Under the pieces are notes generated by a model. The model saw only the letters and a program-made list of their open reading frames with translations. It was not told the origin of the DNA and searched no databases. The translations under genes were made by a program, and so were the position numbers. Shown piece after piece: positions 29,901 through 36,861 of a DNA stretch of 64,000 nt (its first letter is position 1; every line of letters starts with the position of its first letter). This stretch comes from JAFGBI01 sp964454025 (lineage in GTDB: Bacteria > Myxococcota_A > Polyangia > Polyangiales > Polyangiaceae): assembly GCA_964454025.1 (NCBI GenBank), contig CAYVRP010000024.1, forward strand, positions 17,497 through 81,496, in the 5' to 3' direction.

Positions 29901-32258
29901 CTCGCGGAGGAGCCCGACCCGCTCCCCGGGCTCCTGGAGGTGCCCCAGCTTCACCTCGATGGCCTGGGCGAGCCCCTTCGGGTTGTTCGCCTGCGCGTAG
30001 AGGGGGATCAGCCGCTCGGCTGCGGCGAGGTTGTTCTCGTCGAGCGCGAGCACCTTCTCGTAGGCGCGGGACGCCCGGTCGGGCTTGCCCTTCTGGGTCA
30101 TCCAGAGCTCGGCCACCTTCATCAGCATGCCGACGCGCTGCGCGGTGTCCTCGGTCTTCGTCTCGTTCGTCTCGAGAACACGGATGAACTCGTCCCACTT
30201 GCCGCTGTCAGCGTAGAAGAGCTCGAGATCGTCCCAACGTCCCAAGGTGACGTACCGCTTCTTGAGCTGCTCCTGGGCCCGCCGATCGTCCGGGCTCAGG
30301 GTCAACAGCTGACGGTACGCTTCCACCGCGCGAGCGTCATCGTTCAGACGGTCACCTACGATCTGACCGAGCTTGGTCAGGAGTTGGATCTTCTCGTTGC
30401 TGTCGTAGGTGAACTCGACGAGCCGCTCGAGCACGTCGGCGAGCTTGTCGTACTCCCGGGATCGCTCGTAGAGCTGCGACAGCGCGCCGAGGGCGTCCAC
30501 GTCGTCGGGCTCCTCCGCCAGCACGCCGGCCCACAGCTCCGTGCAGATCTCGGGCTTGCGGACGCGTTCGGTGGCGAGCGCGGCGATCTCCTTGAATTTG
30601 GCCGCTCGCTCGGGGCCCGGGGGCATGAGGGCGGCCTCGCGCTGCGCGAGCGCGATCAGCTTCTCCCAGTCGCGCCGCTTCTCGTACATCTGCCGGAGGT
30701 AGTCGGCCGCAACCGGGTGGGTCGGATCGAGCTCAACCACCTTCTCGTAAGCCTTCACCGCCTCGGCCTGGTTCGAGAACTTGCTCAGGTAGACCTCGGC
30801 GGCCTGCGCGTAGCAGCTCGATTTCTCCGCAGGATCAGCGAGTTCGTCGCCGAGCGCGAGCAACGTCTTGACGTACTCGTGGTAGCGCTTGGCCTCCTCC
30901 TGCTGGACGAGCCTGGCCCGCAGTTCCGCGATGACGGCGGCGTTCTCACCCGCGCTCCGCGGCGCGGGCTCCGCCTCCGCCACGCCGGCGGCCGGCGCCG
31001 CGACATCCTGGGCGGGGGTCACCGCCGCGACCGCCCCCGCCTCGACGCCCGTGGCCGCCGCGGCGGCCACCGCGGCGGTCGGCGCCAGCACCGGGGGGAC
31101 GTCGTCGGCCGCAATCGCGGGCGCCTCGCCCGCCGCCGATGCCGGAGCCAGGACCTCGCCTGTCTGCCGCTGAAACGCGACGAGCGCCGGGTGGTCGCCG
31201 TCGTGCGCGGCGAGGCGCACGAAATATCGGCGCGCGGCGGCGATGTCGCCGAGCTCGCGCCACGCGATGGTCCCGCCGTGCGCCGCCAGCGTGGCCGCGG
31301 TCGCAGGCGCGAGCGGGCGCTCCAGCAGCTCGTCCAGCAGCCGCTGCACGCGCGCCCAGTCGCCCATCCGGGCGCCGTACACGTCGCGGAGGTAGAGCAG
31401 CGCGGTGTCGTCATCCGGATCGAGCCGCGCCGCCTGCTCGAGCAGCCCGGCCGCGACCTCGTGGTTCTGATGCCGGATCGCCCACCGCGCGCCGAAGACG
31501 CGGAGCATCGCGGCGCGGTCGGCCGCAGCGGCGGTGGACTCCACGATGGCGCGCTGCAGCTCGTAGATCCGTTCGGTGCTGTTCGCCTCCACGAGCAGAC
31601 CCTCGAGGAGCGCGGCCACGCGCAGGTTGTGTGGATCAGCGACGTAGGCCTGCTCGAGCACGCCCTGGACGTCCCCCGGGGCGAAGCAGTTGACGATGCG
31701 CGCAGCGCGCGTAAGAAGGGCGCTCTTCTCCGCCACGTCGCTCGACGCGTGCGCCGCGCGGAGCAGCTCGCCCACGCGCTCCTGCCAGTCGTCCGCGGAC
31801 GCCTGCGCGTCCTCGAGCAGGGGTGCGGCGACCGCGCCCCCGCCGCACTTGATGGCCTGGGCGTACTGCGAGGCAGCCCGCTCCGCGTCGCCCTGGTCAC
31901 GCAGCGTGTCGCCCAGCTCGACCAGCAGCGCCGCCTGACGGACCGGATCGGTCACCGCCTTGAGCTCCAGCTCCAGCAGCTTTTGCACCATGTTCAGCTT
32001 GCCGAGCTCGAGATAGATGGCGCGCGCGCTCGCCAGCGCGTCCACCAGCGCCGGGTTGATCTTGTACGCATCCTGGAAGTGCTTCAGCGCCTTCACGCCC
32101 TGCAGGAACTTGCGGTGTTGCAGGCGCCCGAGCCGGAGGTGCAGTTGGGACTTGGTGATGGCATCGGCGGTGCCCGCGATGGCGTGCTCGATAGCGTCCA
32201 CGAGCCCCTGCCAGTCGCGATGCGCTTCCAGATGGTTCAGATGCTGCTCTAGATCCAT
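20913..32258 (-). CDS. gltI: Giant TPR protein, GltI/AgmK-like
   Basis: 3,781 residues from the ATG at 32258 (ribosome site GAGGGAG; the open frame 21 codons further up lacks one). No signal peptide and no membrane helix, so cytoplasmic. Three TPR-type modules (to about 365), an Ala/Val/Pro linker (about 366-440), then about 40 modules of about 75 residues, each of the form YRxVLxxDPxxxxALxxL, LYxxxxxWxxLxxV. A distinct 320-residue C-terminal domain follows (from about 3460; includes FICGKHLAGYRIEHYIRNLF). Size, architecture and neighbours match Myxococcus GltI/AgmK, a cytoplasmic part of the gliding complex of nearly the same length. Four modules carry an extra EILEPLY-type insert. It is last in the minus-strand glt block. 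Confidence 0.85.
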   Translation of the reverse strand: MDLEQHLNHLEAHRDWQGLVDAIEHAIAGTADAITKSQLHLRLGRLQHRKFLQGVKALKHFQDAYKINPALVDALASARAIYLELGKLNMVQKLLELELKAVTDPVRQAALLVELGDTLRDQGDAERAASQYAQAIKCGGGAVAAPLLEDAQASADDWQERVGELLRAAHASSDVAEKSALLTRAARIVNCFAPGDVQGVLEQAYVADPHNLRVAALLEGLLVEANSTERIYELQRAIVESTAAAADRAAMLRVFGARWAIRHQNHEVAAGLLEQAARLDPDDDTALLYLRDVYGARMGDWARVQRLLDELLERPLAPATAATLAAHGGTIAWRELGDIAAARRYFVRLAAHDGDHPALVAFQRQTGEVLAPASAAGEAPAIAADDVPPVLAPTAAVAAAAATGVEAGAVAAVTPAQDVAAPAAGVAEAEPAPRSAGENAAVIAELRARLVQQEEAKRYHEYVKTLLALGDELADPAEKSSCYAQAAEVYLSKFSNQAEAVKAYEKVVELDPTHPVAADYLRQMYEKRRDWEKLIALAQREAALMPPGPERAAKFKEIAALATERVRKPEICTELWAGVLAEEPDDVDALGALSQLYERSREYDKLADVLERLVEFTYDSNEKIQLLTKLGQIVGDRLNDDARAVEAYRQLLTLSPDDRRAQEQLKKRYVTLGRWDDLELFYADSGKWDEFIRVLETNETKTEDTAQRVGMLMKVAELWMTQKGKPDRASRAYEKVLALDENNLAAAERLIPLYAQANNPKGLAQAIEVKLGHLQEPGERVGLLREVAGIYATRINDKARAFDRFLAAFELSPGDEQSQADVEQAAQVTGRWEDVVSAYRAAIAAAEAAGDATTVTALRLRLGRVLVDEVGRIDDALVEYRTVHEAEPDNAAALEALEKLYRQTERWDDLLEVYGRKRALAVDAVERKPILYAIARLQVEQLGRLDSAIETYSAALEEDPADGVALAALDDLYFRSGAWEQYADVLQRRVELDVDEGKLVDLKFRLAAVQNEHLGDPAAALANYREILFLNQDHEGARLALEAMLEHPELGAEAAGILEAIYEAREDWERLVGVLEILARATPDVERRVALLRKISATAAGRLGAVDRALDAQARALQCDPTLADARAELEDLAEQAGAWEAVVSIYHGIASSLEDAALARAYWLRLAGIQEQLRNVDAAAESFTKVLEIDPSDSEALLAMDAMFRKYERWESLIGVYRRRIDLTLDGSEREALYAQMAEVYEDRLGRPDDAIAAYREVLALDPASQVALVALDGLFTRQRSWRDLAENLEVRMGLADTEAQQLELMLRLAALREQQMNEVDLAIEGYRQVLEQEPGNPVALAALERLGTLEGHELAIAEILEPLYRTQGDYQKLIGVHEVQVRKADDPSRRVELLHQIAELYEDAAGNLDAAFDTFARALANDPSHEPTQRGLDRLARATGRFTDMARVFEDLAMRQEDPELGSSLFTAAARVFENDVGDVERAIDLYRKVLSIDPMSLGAAESLQALFQQTERYGDMSAILQRKAEILDDLPAQKDALFQAAALEEEVLDRKEAAIAVYLKILELDREDMRSIDSLINLYLGQSRWEDLLGVYTKKVDLVYDSEEKKLILYQVGAVYEREIGDVNSAIDTYQRVLELDPDDLTALGRLDVLYQTAENWQELLSILQHEAELTADPAEAVSYQYRIAELYEKRLGDIERAVELYRDILNLMPDHAPTLAALEGIKVGDVAPLAAASVLEPVYDASGAWTELVSVLEVQVRFADDAFTKVELLHRIARLYEDSLQDHRSAFDTYARAVAFDSQNEETLGSLERLGNLLDQWGAVAALYDQELDKLDDDPDRLVELGLRVAQVYEVQLENVDSAVARYRRVLAAQSDNQTAVRALDRLFTMSERWGDLAEVLRREAEIGESPDEILEFKYRLGQVYQHRLGDIAQAISAYREVISAAPEHEATLAALEGLFEAGVKQADIAEILEPLYQSAGEWEKLIKVREAQLAHTSDPEERIALLHRIAEDAEERLIDNRLAFNVHVRAIKERPLDERTGEEIERLAAVTDDGWEDLANAYADVLGLPEIEPTTQAVIGKRLARVFEEELQDVEKAEETYRYVLSVAARDAEALANLDRIYSSLEQWADLAAVLEQRAVVAAETTEQVELYTRLGQVYEEQLGQVDDAVRSFRRIFDDLDPANEEAIRSLARIYELKEAWVDLKGVYERQLQNAVGDVEEAEIRARMARLAADRLGNVNESIEGWKRVLDLRGEDPEALWALADLYERQGRWAELTDVLERHFDIADSDEERVNILTRRANLFLERLNRDDEALETWQRVLDIDFANVNALRAMAHIWRTRKDPQELVTVLHMTIDRAGAVLEPREVVEVYRELGRTYADVLSQPYEAAEAWRNLLEVDPTDLEAMDRLERGYRGEENWPAVVDIKIQRSNALADPAEKVRELLEVTEIWRSKVEDYDRATPAFEKILGIQADHDLAFEELEKLHTAAGRWEQLVELYLNRLETRDRVPERTDLLRRIAHVFEERLDDKGQAFDALVNAFAEDYGDDESVSYLERMAQATGRWGELIQTANAWLQEQTEPKSKIQLGLRLGKWYGENLDRPEYAQPYYAMVMELDPNNVQVRRRVAAIYRLGGNWQAVGEELTRALNVAVANDDRKIVLHELGELLEKNMGQVEQGLTFYRRALEVDQLFMPTLEALERIYEDQGKHQELAEILALKVKALEDPSQIAQHKLRLAALQEVQLGNLDVAARTFREVLDIEAGNIVALRGLERIYGATRAWPDLVNVLEQQLDVVDTERERVDALLKLAGIQEEQFLKPDLAAQRFEQALEIDVAEMRAYEGLERCYRRLKQWLDLVNTYERHIAELLEVDKKVELYFQIAQIYQEEVGDVQCAVDAYRNIVDLDEGNIPAYEQLAKLYEKLDDAPQAIEAMSRVADLTSDGAQRIEMYYRMGRALDTKLGDRVQAQERFEMALDLDPTHLPSLSALRTIAVDEADWDRASRYLEQEQANTPNPRARAKLLVDLGKLRDEMLGEHALAVQAYELAIQSDEDCEEAALPLVEEYLKVGRYAEAEPLAELLVKKAKTRERHEQHYLHKLQGKVLSALGKWEKAIKSYQTAHQLDLTDQETIRGIADVAYELADWPSALSNYQKVLTALGEGDVDQRVDVYYRLGNIKREQGQVKQGINNYEKALALNGEHRPTLEALVGVYAKLNDWKQVAAYKRQILDTLYDAEERFALLNDIGDVWSEKDKNVQKAIEALEEAREIKPQDHVLLHKLLQLYQRAGNWERMVETIQAIADLEERPDIKARYFYTMAQLYRDKLEDLERSVELFNEALDLNPEYLEAFERINKILTQQKNWKQLERSYRKMIHRIAGKGKPELENTLWHALGLVYRDRLQAVNEAIEAFKMASATRPDLMIEHQILAELYEQHERFDEAIVEQRIILASDPLNVDAYRALYRLHLHKQAYDGAWCLAAAMAFLGKADEEENRFFEDYRPQGMLAVRGRVSTDLWKRCLTHVDENPVVSEIMAAIAPAALQAKIAQLRMQNKTPVLDPRFKQDPATSTVTFAKTFGWAAQVLGVTTPDLYVRPDVSGAIVSVPAQPPASIAGQTVLSGFQPQELTFICGKHLAGYRIEHYIRNLFQTQSELTIMLFAGVMIAFPQTPMPADMQQQVQMTARELAKYMQPIQIEQLRIAVKRFLDEGAKANIRRWMHAVEITACRAGLVVSGDMGIAKKILASEPQLPGDLTPAEKVKELLLFSVSEEYSLVRQALGVAVGQEGT

Positions 32259-32397
32259 GCTCCCTCGGGGAACTGCGAGAAGACCAAACGGGGGGTGGGC
32301 CTCCGCCGAGCCCGCCGTCAAACCTCATCAACCCAACCCAGGGTCGCGGCGACGGGGCCGACGCGGTGCGACGCCGACCCCCAAGCCGCGCGCCACC

Positions 32398-33324
32398 TCA
32401 GCCGCCGGTGCCACCCATCTGCTGCAGGAGGCTGGCAGCCGTCTCGCACTGCTCCTTGAACTGCGCGGCCTTCGCCGAGCGACAGGCCCGCTTGGTGAAG
32501 GAATTGAGCATGCGAACAGCCTTCTCCTTCTGAGGAGGCTGCATCTTCGCGTAGGTGCTGCCCACGATGAACGCGGACTCGGGGTGGGCGTCCTGACCGA
32601 GTTCCTGCGCCGCCTCGGCCGCGGCCAGCATCCCCGCCATGTCGTTCTTCGACTGGGCCACCTGGAAGAGCAACACCTGCATCTCGTACAGGTTGTCCCG
32701 CGTTTCCTCGGTGGCGGGGACCATGCGGATCCCCTCCTTGAGGACCTGCTCCGCCTCCGAGTAGAGCTTGTACGTGACGTACAGGCTGGCAGGATCCGGA
32801 TAGAAGTACGGCTCCTCCGGGTTGTGTTCGATGGCGGCGGTGTAGTTCTGGAGCGCCCCCTGCGCGTCGTCGGTCCACTCGAGACAGACGCCGAGCCAGT
32901 GGTAGCACTCGGCGAAATTCGGATCCCGCTTGATGCACTCCTGGAGCGGCGCCTTGGCCTCCTCGAACTTGTCCTTGTCACCCGCCTGCGCCATCCGCGT
33001 GAGAGCGTAGCCGCGCTTGAACCAGTAGTTGGCCCATTCGGGCGCCTGCTGGGTCGCCTGCGCGAGGACGGAGGCCATCTTCTCCCAGTCCTCCTTCTTC
33101 TCGTAGGCGCGGGCCAGCTTGTAGATGATCCGATGGTTCGAGGCGTCGAGCTGCCGAGCGCGCTCGTAGCTCTGGATCGCCCCCTCCACGTTCACGGAAA
33201 CCTGCCGGTCACCCTCGTTGGCGAGGTTGATCGCCTCGATGTGATCGCGGCTGCAGCCCCCGGTTCCGACACCCAGAAACAGACCCGCCAAGGCGGCGAT
33301 GTTCCAAGCCTTTCGCAGTTTCAT
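32398..33324 (-). CDS. TPR lipoprotein between gltG and gltI
   Basis: 308 residues from the ATG at 33324 (GAAGGG ribosome site 10 nt upstream; an ATG at 33333 is too close to it). Lipoprotein signal ends GVGTGGC (Cys24). The mature protein is TPR repeats: AIQSYERARQLDASNHRIIY, YKLARAYEKKEDWEKM, CYHWLGVCLEWTDDAQGAL, and the C-terminus ends in QQMGGTGG. It probably sits in the periplasm, anchored to a membrane. The gap to the gltI start is 139 nt, so cotranscription is likely. It resembles GltE in design (lipoprotein plus TPR) but is shorter, so it may be a second outer-membrane-anchored scaffold. No exact family is recognised. Confidence 0.8.
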   Translation of the reverse strand: MKLRKAWNIAALAGLFLGVGTGGCSRDHIEAINLANEGDRQVSVNVEGAIQSYERARQLDASNHRIIYKLARAYEKKEDWEKMASVLAQATQQAPEWANYWFKRGYALTRMAQAGDKDKFEEAKAPLQECIKRDPNFAECYHWLGVCLEWTDDAQGALQNYTAAIEHNPEEPYFYPDPASLYVTYKLYSEAEQVLKEGIRMVPATEETRDNLYEMQVLLFQVAQSKNDMAGMLAAAEAAQELGQDAHPESAFIVGSTYAKMQPPQKEKAVRMLNSFTKRACRSAKAAQFKEQCETAASLLQQMGGTGG

Positions 33325-33475
33325 CGCGAACATACCCTTCTCTTTGTCGTGGCCACCGGGGGGAGCTCCACCCTGCGTGAAGCCCGCGGTGCTTTGATTG
33401 CCTGTTCGACCCGCTGACGGCAGAACCCAAGTCAAGCACCCCGGCCTGGTCGGACCGGGCTCAACGAGCACGGAG

Positions 33476-33505
33476 AGCATAGGCGGAGCGTCACCGCGAA
33501 GTAAA
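33476..33505 (-). promoter_or_regulatory. Possible promoter for TPR lipoprotein-gltI unit
   Basis: On the minus strand, TTTACT (33500-33505), 18-bp spacer, TATGCT (33476-33481). Each box matches 4 of 6 consensus bases. It would give a leader of about 145 nt before the lipoprotein ATG. Confidence 0.35.
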
Positions 33506-33925
33506 GGCGCATCGGCCCGGCAAATCGCCTGCCTTTTTCGGTGCCAAAGGGGGCTTTCGGAAGCGCCGTCGCCGGTGTCGTCGCCCGTGACTGACCGTGC
33601 CCAACCTCACGCCTGCGCGGCGCACGCCCGCAGCCAGCGAGCGCCGGCGCGGCGCGCCCGTGCCCGGGGCGAGCCCGGTGCCGTCACGACACGGTCGGGT
33701 GCGGCAACGGCGCCCCAGCGCACGCGCCTCGCGCCCCCTGCACCAAGGCCGCCCGCGCGCGCCGTGACGCCGCCGCACGCCCCCCAACGACCGCGGCCGG
33801 AGCGAAATAGTCCTCACGGCGCCCGCCCCCCCGGACGGCGCGCCGTGATTCGCTGCTGCCCCAGACGCGCCCCGAGGCGACTCCCGGCGGAGCGCCGGTG
33901 TCAGGTCCGCGACGGGTGGTCGAGG
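33506..33925. other. Non-coding gap between gltG and TPR lipoprotein
   Basis: 420 nt with no convincing gene on either strand; frames translate into Arg/Pro-rich strings. A short imperfect hairpin (AGGCG at 33506 with CGCCT at 33526) is followed on the plus strand by TTTTT, but no plus-strand gene would use it. Confidence 0.45.
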
Positions 33926-36031
33926 TCAGCCCGGCGAGAACATGATCGGATAGACGACGGTGACGATGCCGCCCTCGGGCTGCGGGAAGCTCAACCCGTA
34001 GTAGGCCGAAACCACGCAGGAAACCACGCCGCTGTCCGGAAGGTCGGACCCACCGTTGGCGACGTTGGAAACCGAGCCGTCACGCCCGATCACGAAGCGA
34101 ACTGACACGCGACCCTCAAGGTTCGGGTTCCGTGACAGCCCTTGCTCGTAGCACATGCGGAATCGACCGTAGTTCTGCCGCACGATGCGCTGGATGACCT
34201 CCGGCGGGAGACGGCCGCTCACGCTGGTCGCACCCATGCGCACCTGAGGCGCCTTGGTCTTGTGAGACCCCCCCAGGCGTCCGTGCCCCGAGCCGAAGCC
34301 CTGGCCCGTACCAGTCCCCGCCCCGTGACCGAAGGTGCCGATGGTGCCGAGCCCGATGCCCTCGCCACGACCGCCGCCGCCCTCGCCGATGCCGGACAGG
34401 CCAAGGCCACCCGCGCCGAACGCGTCGCCGATCTCGTCACCCCACATGTTTCCGCGCGCGCTGACCTCGTCCGTCCCGAGCGAGGTGTCGCGGCCCCAAG
34501 GTGCGGTCGGAGCGTTGGGATCCCCCGAGGCCCCCGTGTTAAGGAGCCCGATCATGCCGAACTCCGTCGCCTCGCGCAGCGCCGCCGCACGGGCGATGTG
34601 CGGGTCGGGGTTGTCCTTGGGGCCCTGAATCGCATAGCGCTTGTTGGTGGCCTTGGAGTTCGGGTTGCCCATCGAACCCTCTTCGCCCTTGGCCCGGGTG
34701 CCGGTCCCGCCCTCGCGATTGTCCGCGTTCTCCTCGGCGACCTGCTCCGTCTCCTTCTGCTCTTGCTCGCGCTCCGCGGCGCTGTTCAAGAACTGCTGGA
34801 TGAGGCGCAGCTGGTTCTTGTCAATGCCATCCTCCTCCGTCAGCCCCATGGGCGGGACGAAGAAGGCCATCGCCGCGATGAGCCCCGAGAAGGTGAGGAA
34901 CGACAGCCCGAAGTACGTGGCGATGGACCAATCGAAGCCAGCGGCCACCCCCGCGGGCACGGGCTTGCCGGCGTTGACCGCCGCGACCTGGAAGACGAGC
35001 TGGTCCACCTCGATGCGGGCCTTGCCCCCGTTGCCGAGGCTCAACTGATGGCCGCCGCTGACCTCGGCGCTCGGCTGCGCTCGCTGGCGCGCCTCGTCGA
35101 GGCTCATCCGAGGCTGACCAGGCATCTCCACGTAGCCCTTCGCGTTCGGCGGGATCACGACGGCCAGCGAGGTTCGGTCGCCGACCACCACCGGCATCCG
35201 TGTCGTCCCGAGTCGCTCGGCCGGGATGAGGAAATCCGTGGGCAGGTTCTTCCCCTGCTCCTCGCCGACGTAGAAGTTCCGAGGCGGCGTGAGGTGGGCG
35301 ACGTAGATGACGTTCGTCCCCCACAGGATCATCACCTCCACCGAAGCGACGCCGGGGAGCTCTACCTCCTCGGCGCTCACGTCCGGACCGCTCTTGACGA
35401 GCGTGAACGTGTAGGTACCGGGCGGAGCGTCCGGGGGCACCTCGAGCGCTCGCGCGCGCGCCTCGGCCTCGGTCATCGCCGCTCCGGCGGCGAACGGATT
35501 GAGCGCCGAGAGTCCACCAAACGGGCTCAAGCGCCCTGGAGAAGCCCCGAACGGACTCGCCCCGCCACCGCCGAACGGGTTGGCCACCGCCGCCGGCGCA
35601 GACGGCGCCGCCGGCACCGCGAACGGGGTCGGGGCGGGAGCCGGAGGGGGAACGGGAGCCGGCGCCGCCGGCACCGCGAACGGGTTCGGCGCTTCCACAT
35701 AGGGTGCAGCGGTTTCCGCGCCGGGCGCGGCCGCCGCCTCGAGCACGATGATGGTTCCGCCGACCTGGATCTGATCGCCGACGTGGAGCTTGCACTTGTT
35801 GACGCGCGCACCGTTGACCAGGGTGCCCGGCTCATTGCCGAGATCGATCAGCGTCACGTCGTCGGGGCTCCCCACCTCGATGACGGCGTGCATTCGCGAC
35901 GCCTGATCGTCGTCGACGCGGAGGTGGCTCTTCGGGTCCTTGCCGACCTTGACGATGTCCTGCGCCACCGTCTCCCGGCGCTGGAGAGCGTCTCCCTGAT
36001 AGAGTGCGAACGTCAGAACAGCCTTTGCCAT
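33926..36031 (-). CDS. gltG: FHA / AgmX-PglI C-terminal inner-membrane protein, GltG-like
   Basis: 701 residues from the ATG at 36031 (AAGGA 10 nt upstream; a GTG six codons earlier is in frame). Order: cytoplasmic FHA domain (about 15-105; LRVDDDQASRMHAV, TLIDLGNEPGTLVNGARV), Ala/Pro/Phe linker, a beta-rich region, one membrane helix (about 365-393; IATYFGLSFLTFSGLIAAMA), a charged coil, a Gly-rich stretch with GLGTIGTFGHG, and a TonB_C-like AgmX/PglI domain (about 610-701; IQRIVRQNYGRFRMCYEQGL). This is the GltG/PglI architecture: an inner-membrane protein linking a cytoplasmic phospho-reader to periplasmic and outer-membrane partners. It lacks the zinc-ribbon and GYF modules of GltJ. It follows gltF by 121 nt. 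Confidence 0.88.
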   Translation of the reverse strand: MAKAVLTFALYQGDALQRRETVAQDIVKVGKDPKSHLRVDDDQASRMHAVIEVGSPDDVTLIDLGNEPGTLVNGARVNKCKLHVGDQIQVGGTIIVLEAAAAPGAETAAPYVEAPNPFAVPAAPAPVPPPAPAPTPFAVPAAPSAPAAVANPFGGGGASPFGASPGRLSPFGGLSALNPFAAGAAMTEAEARARALEVPPDAPPGTYTFTLVKSGPDVSAEEVELPGVASVEVMILWGTNVIYVAHLTPPRNFYVGEEQGKNLPTDFLIPAERLGTTRMPVVVGDRTSLAVVIPPNAKGYVEMPGQPRMSLDEARQRAQPSAEVSGGHQLSLGNGGKARIEVDQLVFQVAAVNAGKPVPAGVAAGFDWSIATYFGLSFLTFSGLIAAMAFFVPPMGLTEEDGIDKNQLRLIQQFLNSAAEREQEQKETEQVAEENADNREGGTGTRAKGEEGSMGNPNSKATNKRYAIQGPKDNPDPHIARAAALREATEFGMIGLLNTGASGDPNAPTAPWGRDTSLGTDEVSARGNMWGDEIGDAFGAGGLGLSGIGEGGGGRGEGIGLGTIGTFGHGAGTGTGQGFGSGHGRLGGSHKTKAPQVRMGATSVSGRLPPEVIQRIVRQNYGRFRMCYEQGLSRNPNLEGRVSVRFVIGRDGSVSNVANGGSDLPDSGVVSCVVSAYYGLSFPQPEGGIVTVVYPIMFSPG

Positions 36032-36152
36032 GCCTTGTGTTTCCTTCACTGGCTCGATGCCGTTCGCCGCGCGGCGATGACGTCACGAGCCCCCCGGGGT
36101 CGGGCGAGCGCTATCAGGCAGATCGCCTGGGATCTCAACGGCAGTCGTAGGG

Positions 36153-36422
36153 TCAGATGTTCTCCACCGACTTGAGCATCTCGGGTACGAACGAGGTACG
36201 CGGACGGATCAGGGTCGTGCGGGCCGCTCGAGGTCGAACCTTGATGGTCGCGGCGCCAGGGCCGAAGCCGCCGGCCGCGAGCGGATCATCCGAGAACTCG
36301 TACCCGTAGCCGTCCTTCGACTTCTCGATGTCCTTCACTTCCTGCGCAAGCGCCGCGGAGGTGGCGAATACGCCGGCGAATCCGAGGACTACCGCAAAGA
36401 CGATCTTCTTCGACCGTGCCAT
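36153..36422 (-). CDS. gltF: Small periplasmic GltF-like protein
   Basis: 89 residues from the ATG at 36422 with AGAGGG just upstream; the longer frame to 36530 has no signal peptide. A clear signal peptide (FATSAALA, cleavage about 26) leaves a 63-residue mature protein. Its end is strikingly conserved-looking and basic: TIKVRPRAARTTLIRPRTSF then VPEMLKSVENI. Position between gltE and gltG and the small secreted size match GltF of Myxococcus, a periplasmic member of the gliding complex. Assignment rests on synteny and size, not alignment. It has its own promoter. Confidence 0.65.
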   Translation of the reverse strand: MARSKKIVFAVVLGFAGVFATSAALAQEVKDIEKSKDGYGYEFSDDPLAAGGFGPGAATIKVRPRAARTTLIRPRTSFVPEMLKSVENI

Positions 36423-36461
36423 TTCACCCTCTTGGGAATTTTCCGGTTTAGTTACAGTAGC

Positions 36462-36491
36462 ATTGTACTTCGCGCCCAGCCACAGCGTCAA
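36462..36491 (-). promoter_or_regulatory. Sigma-70-like promoter for gltF-gltG
   Basis: On the minus strand, TTGACG (36486-36491), 18-bp spacer, TACAAT (36462-36467). Both boxes match 5 of 6 consensus bases, and it lies 40 nt before the gltF ATG in an AT-rich patch. It is one of the best promoters in the window. Confidence 0.65.
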
Positions 36492-36801
36492 CGACCTTGA
36501 CCGCGGGCGGCGCAATGAAACCCTCGCCAATTCTGGGCGAAGAGCTCGACGACCCCAGCCGGCGAGTCAGCCCCATCCGTGGCCCTCGAACCCTCCGAGC
36601 GAACACTGGCGCCGTCGAATGATTCGCGCATGCGGGGGCAGACAACCAAGCTAGCTCGGTGGTTCCCGGATTTCGGCACGTCGCGAAGAAAAACAGAGAG
36701 CCCCCTGGCACGCCGTTCCCCCACCGCGGGAGCCGCGACCGACAGACATCGCGCACTCCGGTGGCGACCCGGCTCCGACCCGGTCGCCAATGCCAACGGC
36801 A
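36492..36801. other. Non-coding gap between gltE and gltF promoter
   Basis: 310 nt with noticeably lower GC than its surroundings and no credible frame or ribosome site. It separates the gltC-D-E unit from the gltF-G unit. Nothing further recognised. Confidence 0.45.
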
Positions 36802-36861
36802 GGCGCCGCGATTCCCGCCCCGGAGTCGCGGCCTCCTGCCGTCGCGCGCGCCCGCGGCGCC
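36802..36861 (-). terminator. Inverted repeat directly after gltE stop
   Basis: GGCGCCGCG (36802-36810) and CGCGGCGCC (36853-36861) form a perfect 9-bp stem with a 42-nt loop that can fold further. The stem abuts the gltE stop codon. No T-run follows. It may mark the end of, or stabilise, the gltC-D-E transcript. Confidence 0.4.

Noticed and set aside
33398..34105. Plus-strand frame in the gltG-lipoprotein gap
   Set aside because: Pro/Arg/Ala-rich, no ribosome site, overlaps the end of gltG; looks like non-coding GC-rich DNA.
36032..36152. Separate promoter for gltG (TTGAGA with TGATAG)
   Set aside because: Spacer is 16 bp and the -10 is poor; cotranscription with gltF is simpler.
34142..36175. 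Plus-strand open frame of 677 codons over gltG
   Set aside because: The FHA and AgmX/PglI domains on the minus strand establish the real gene.
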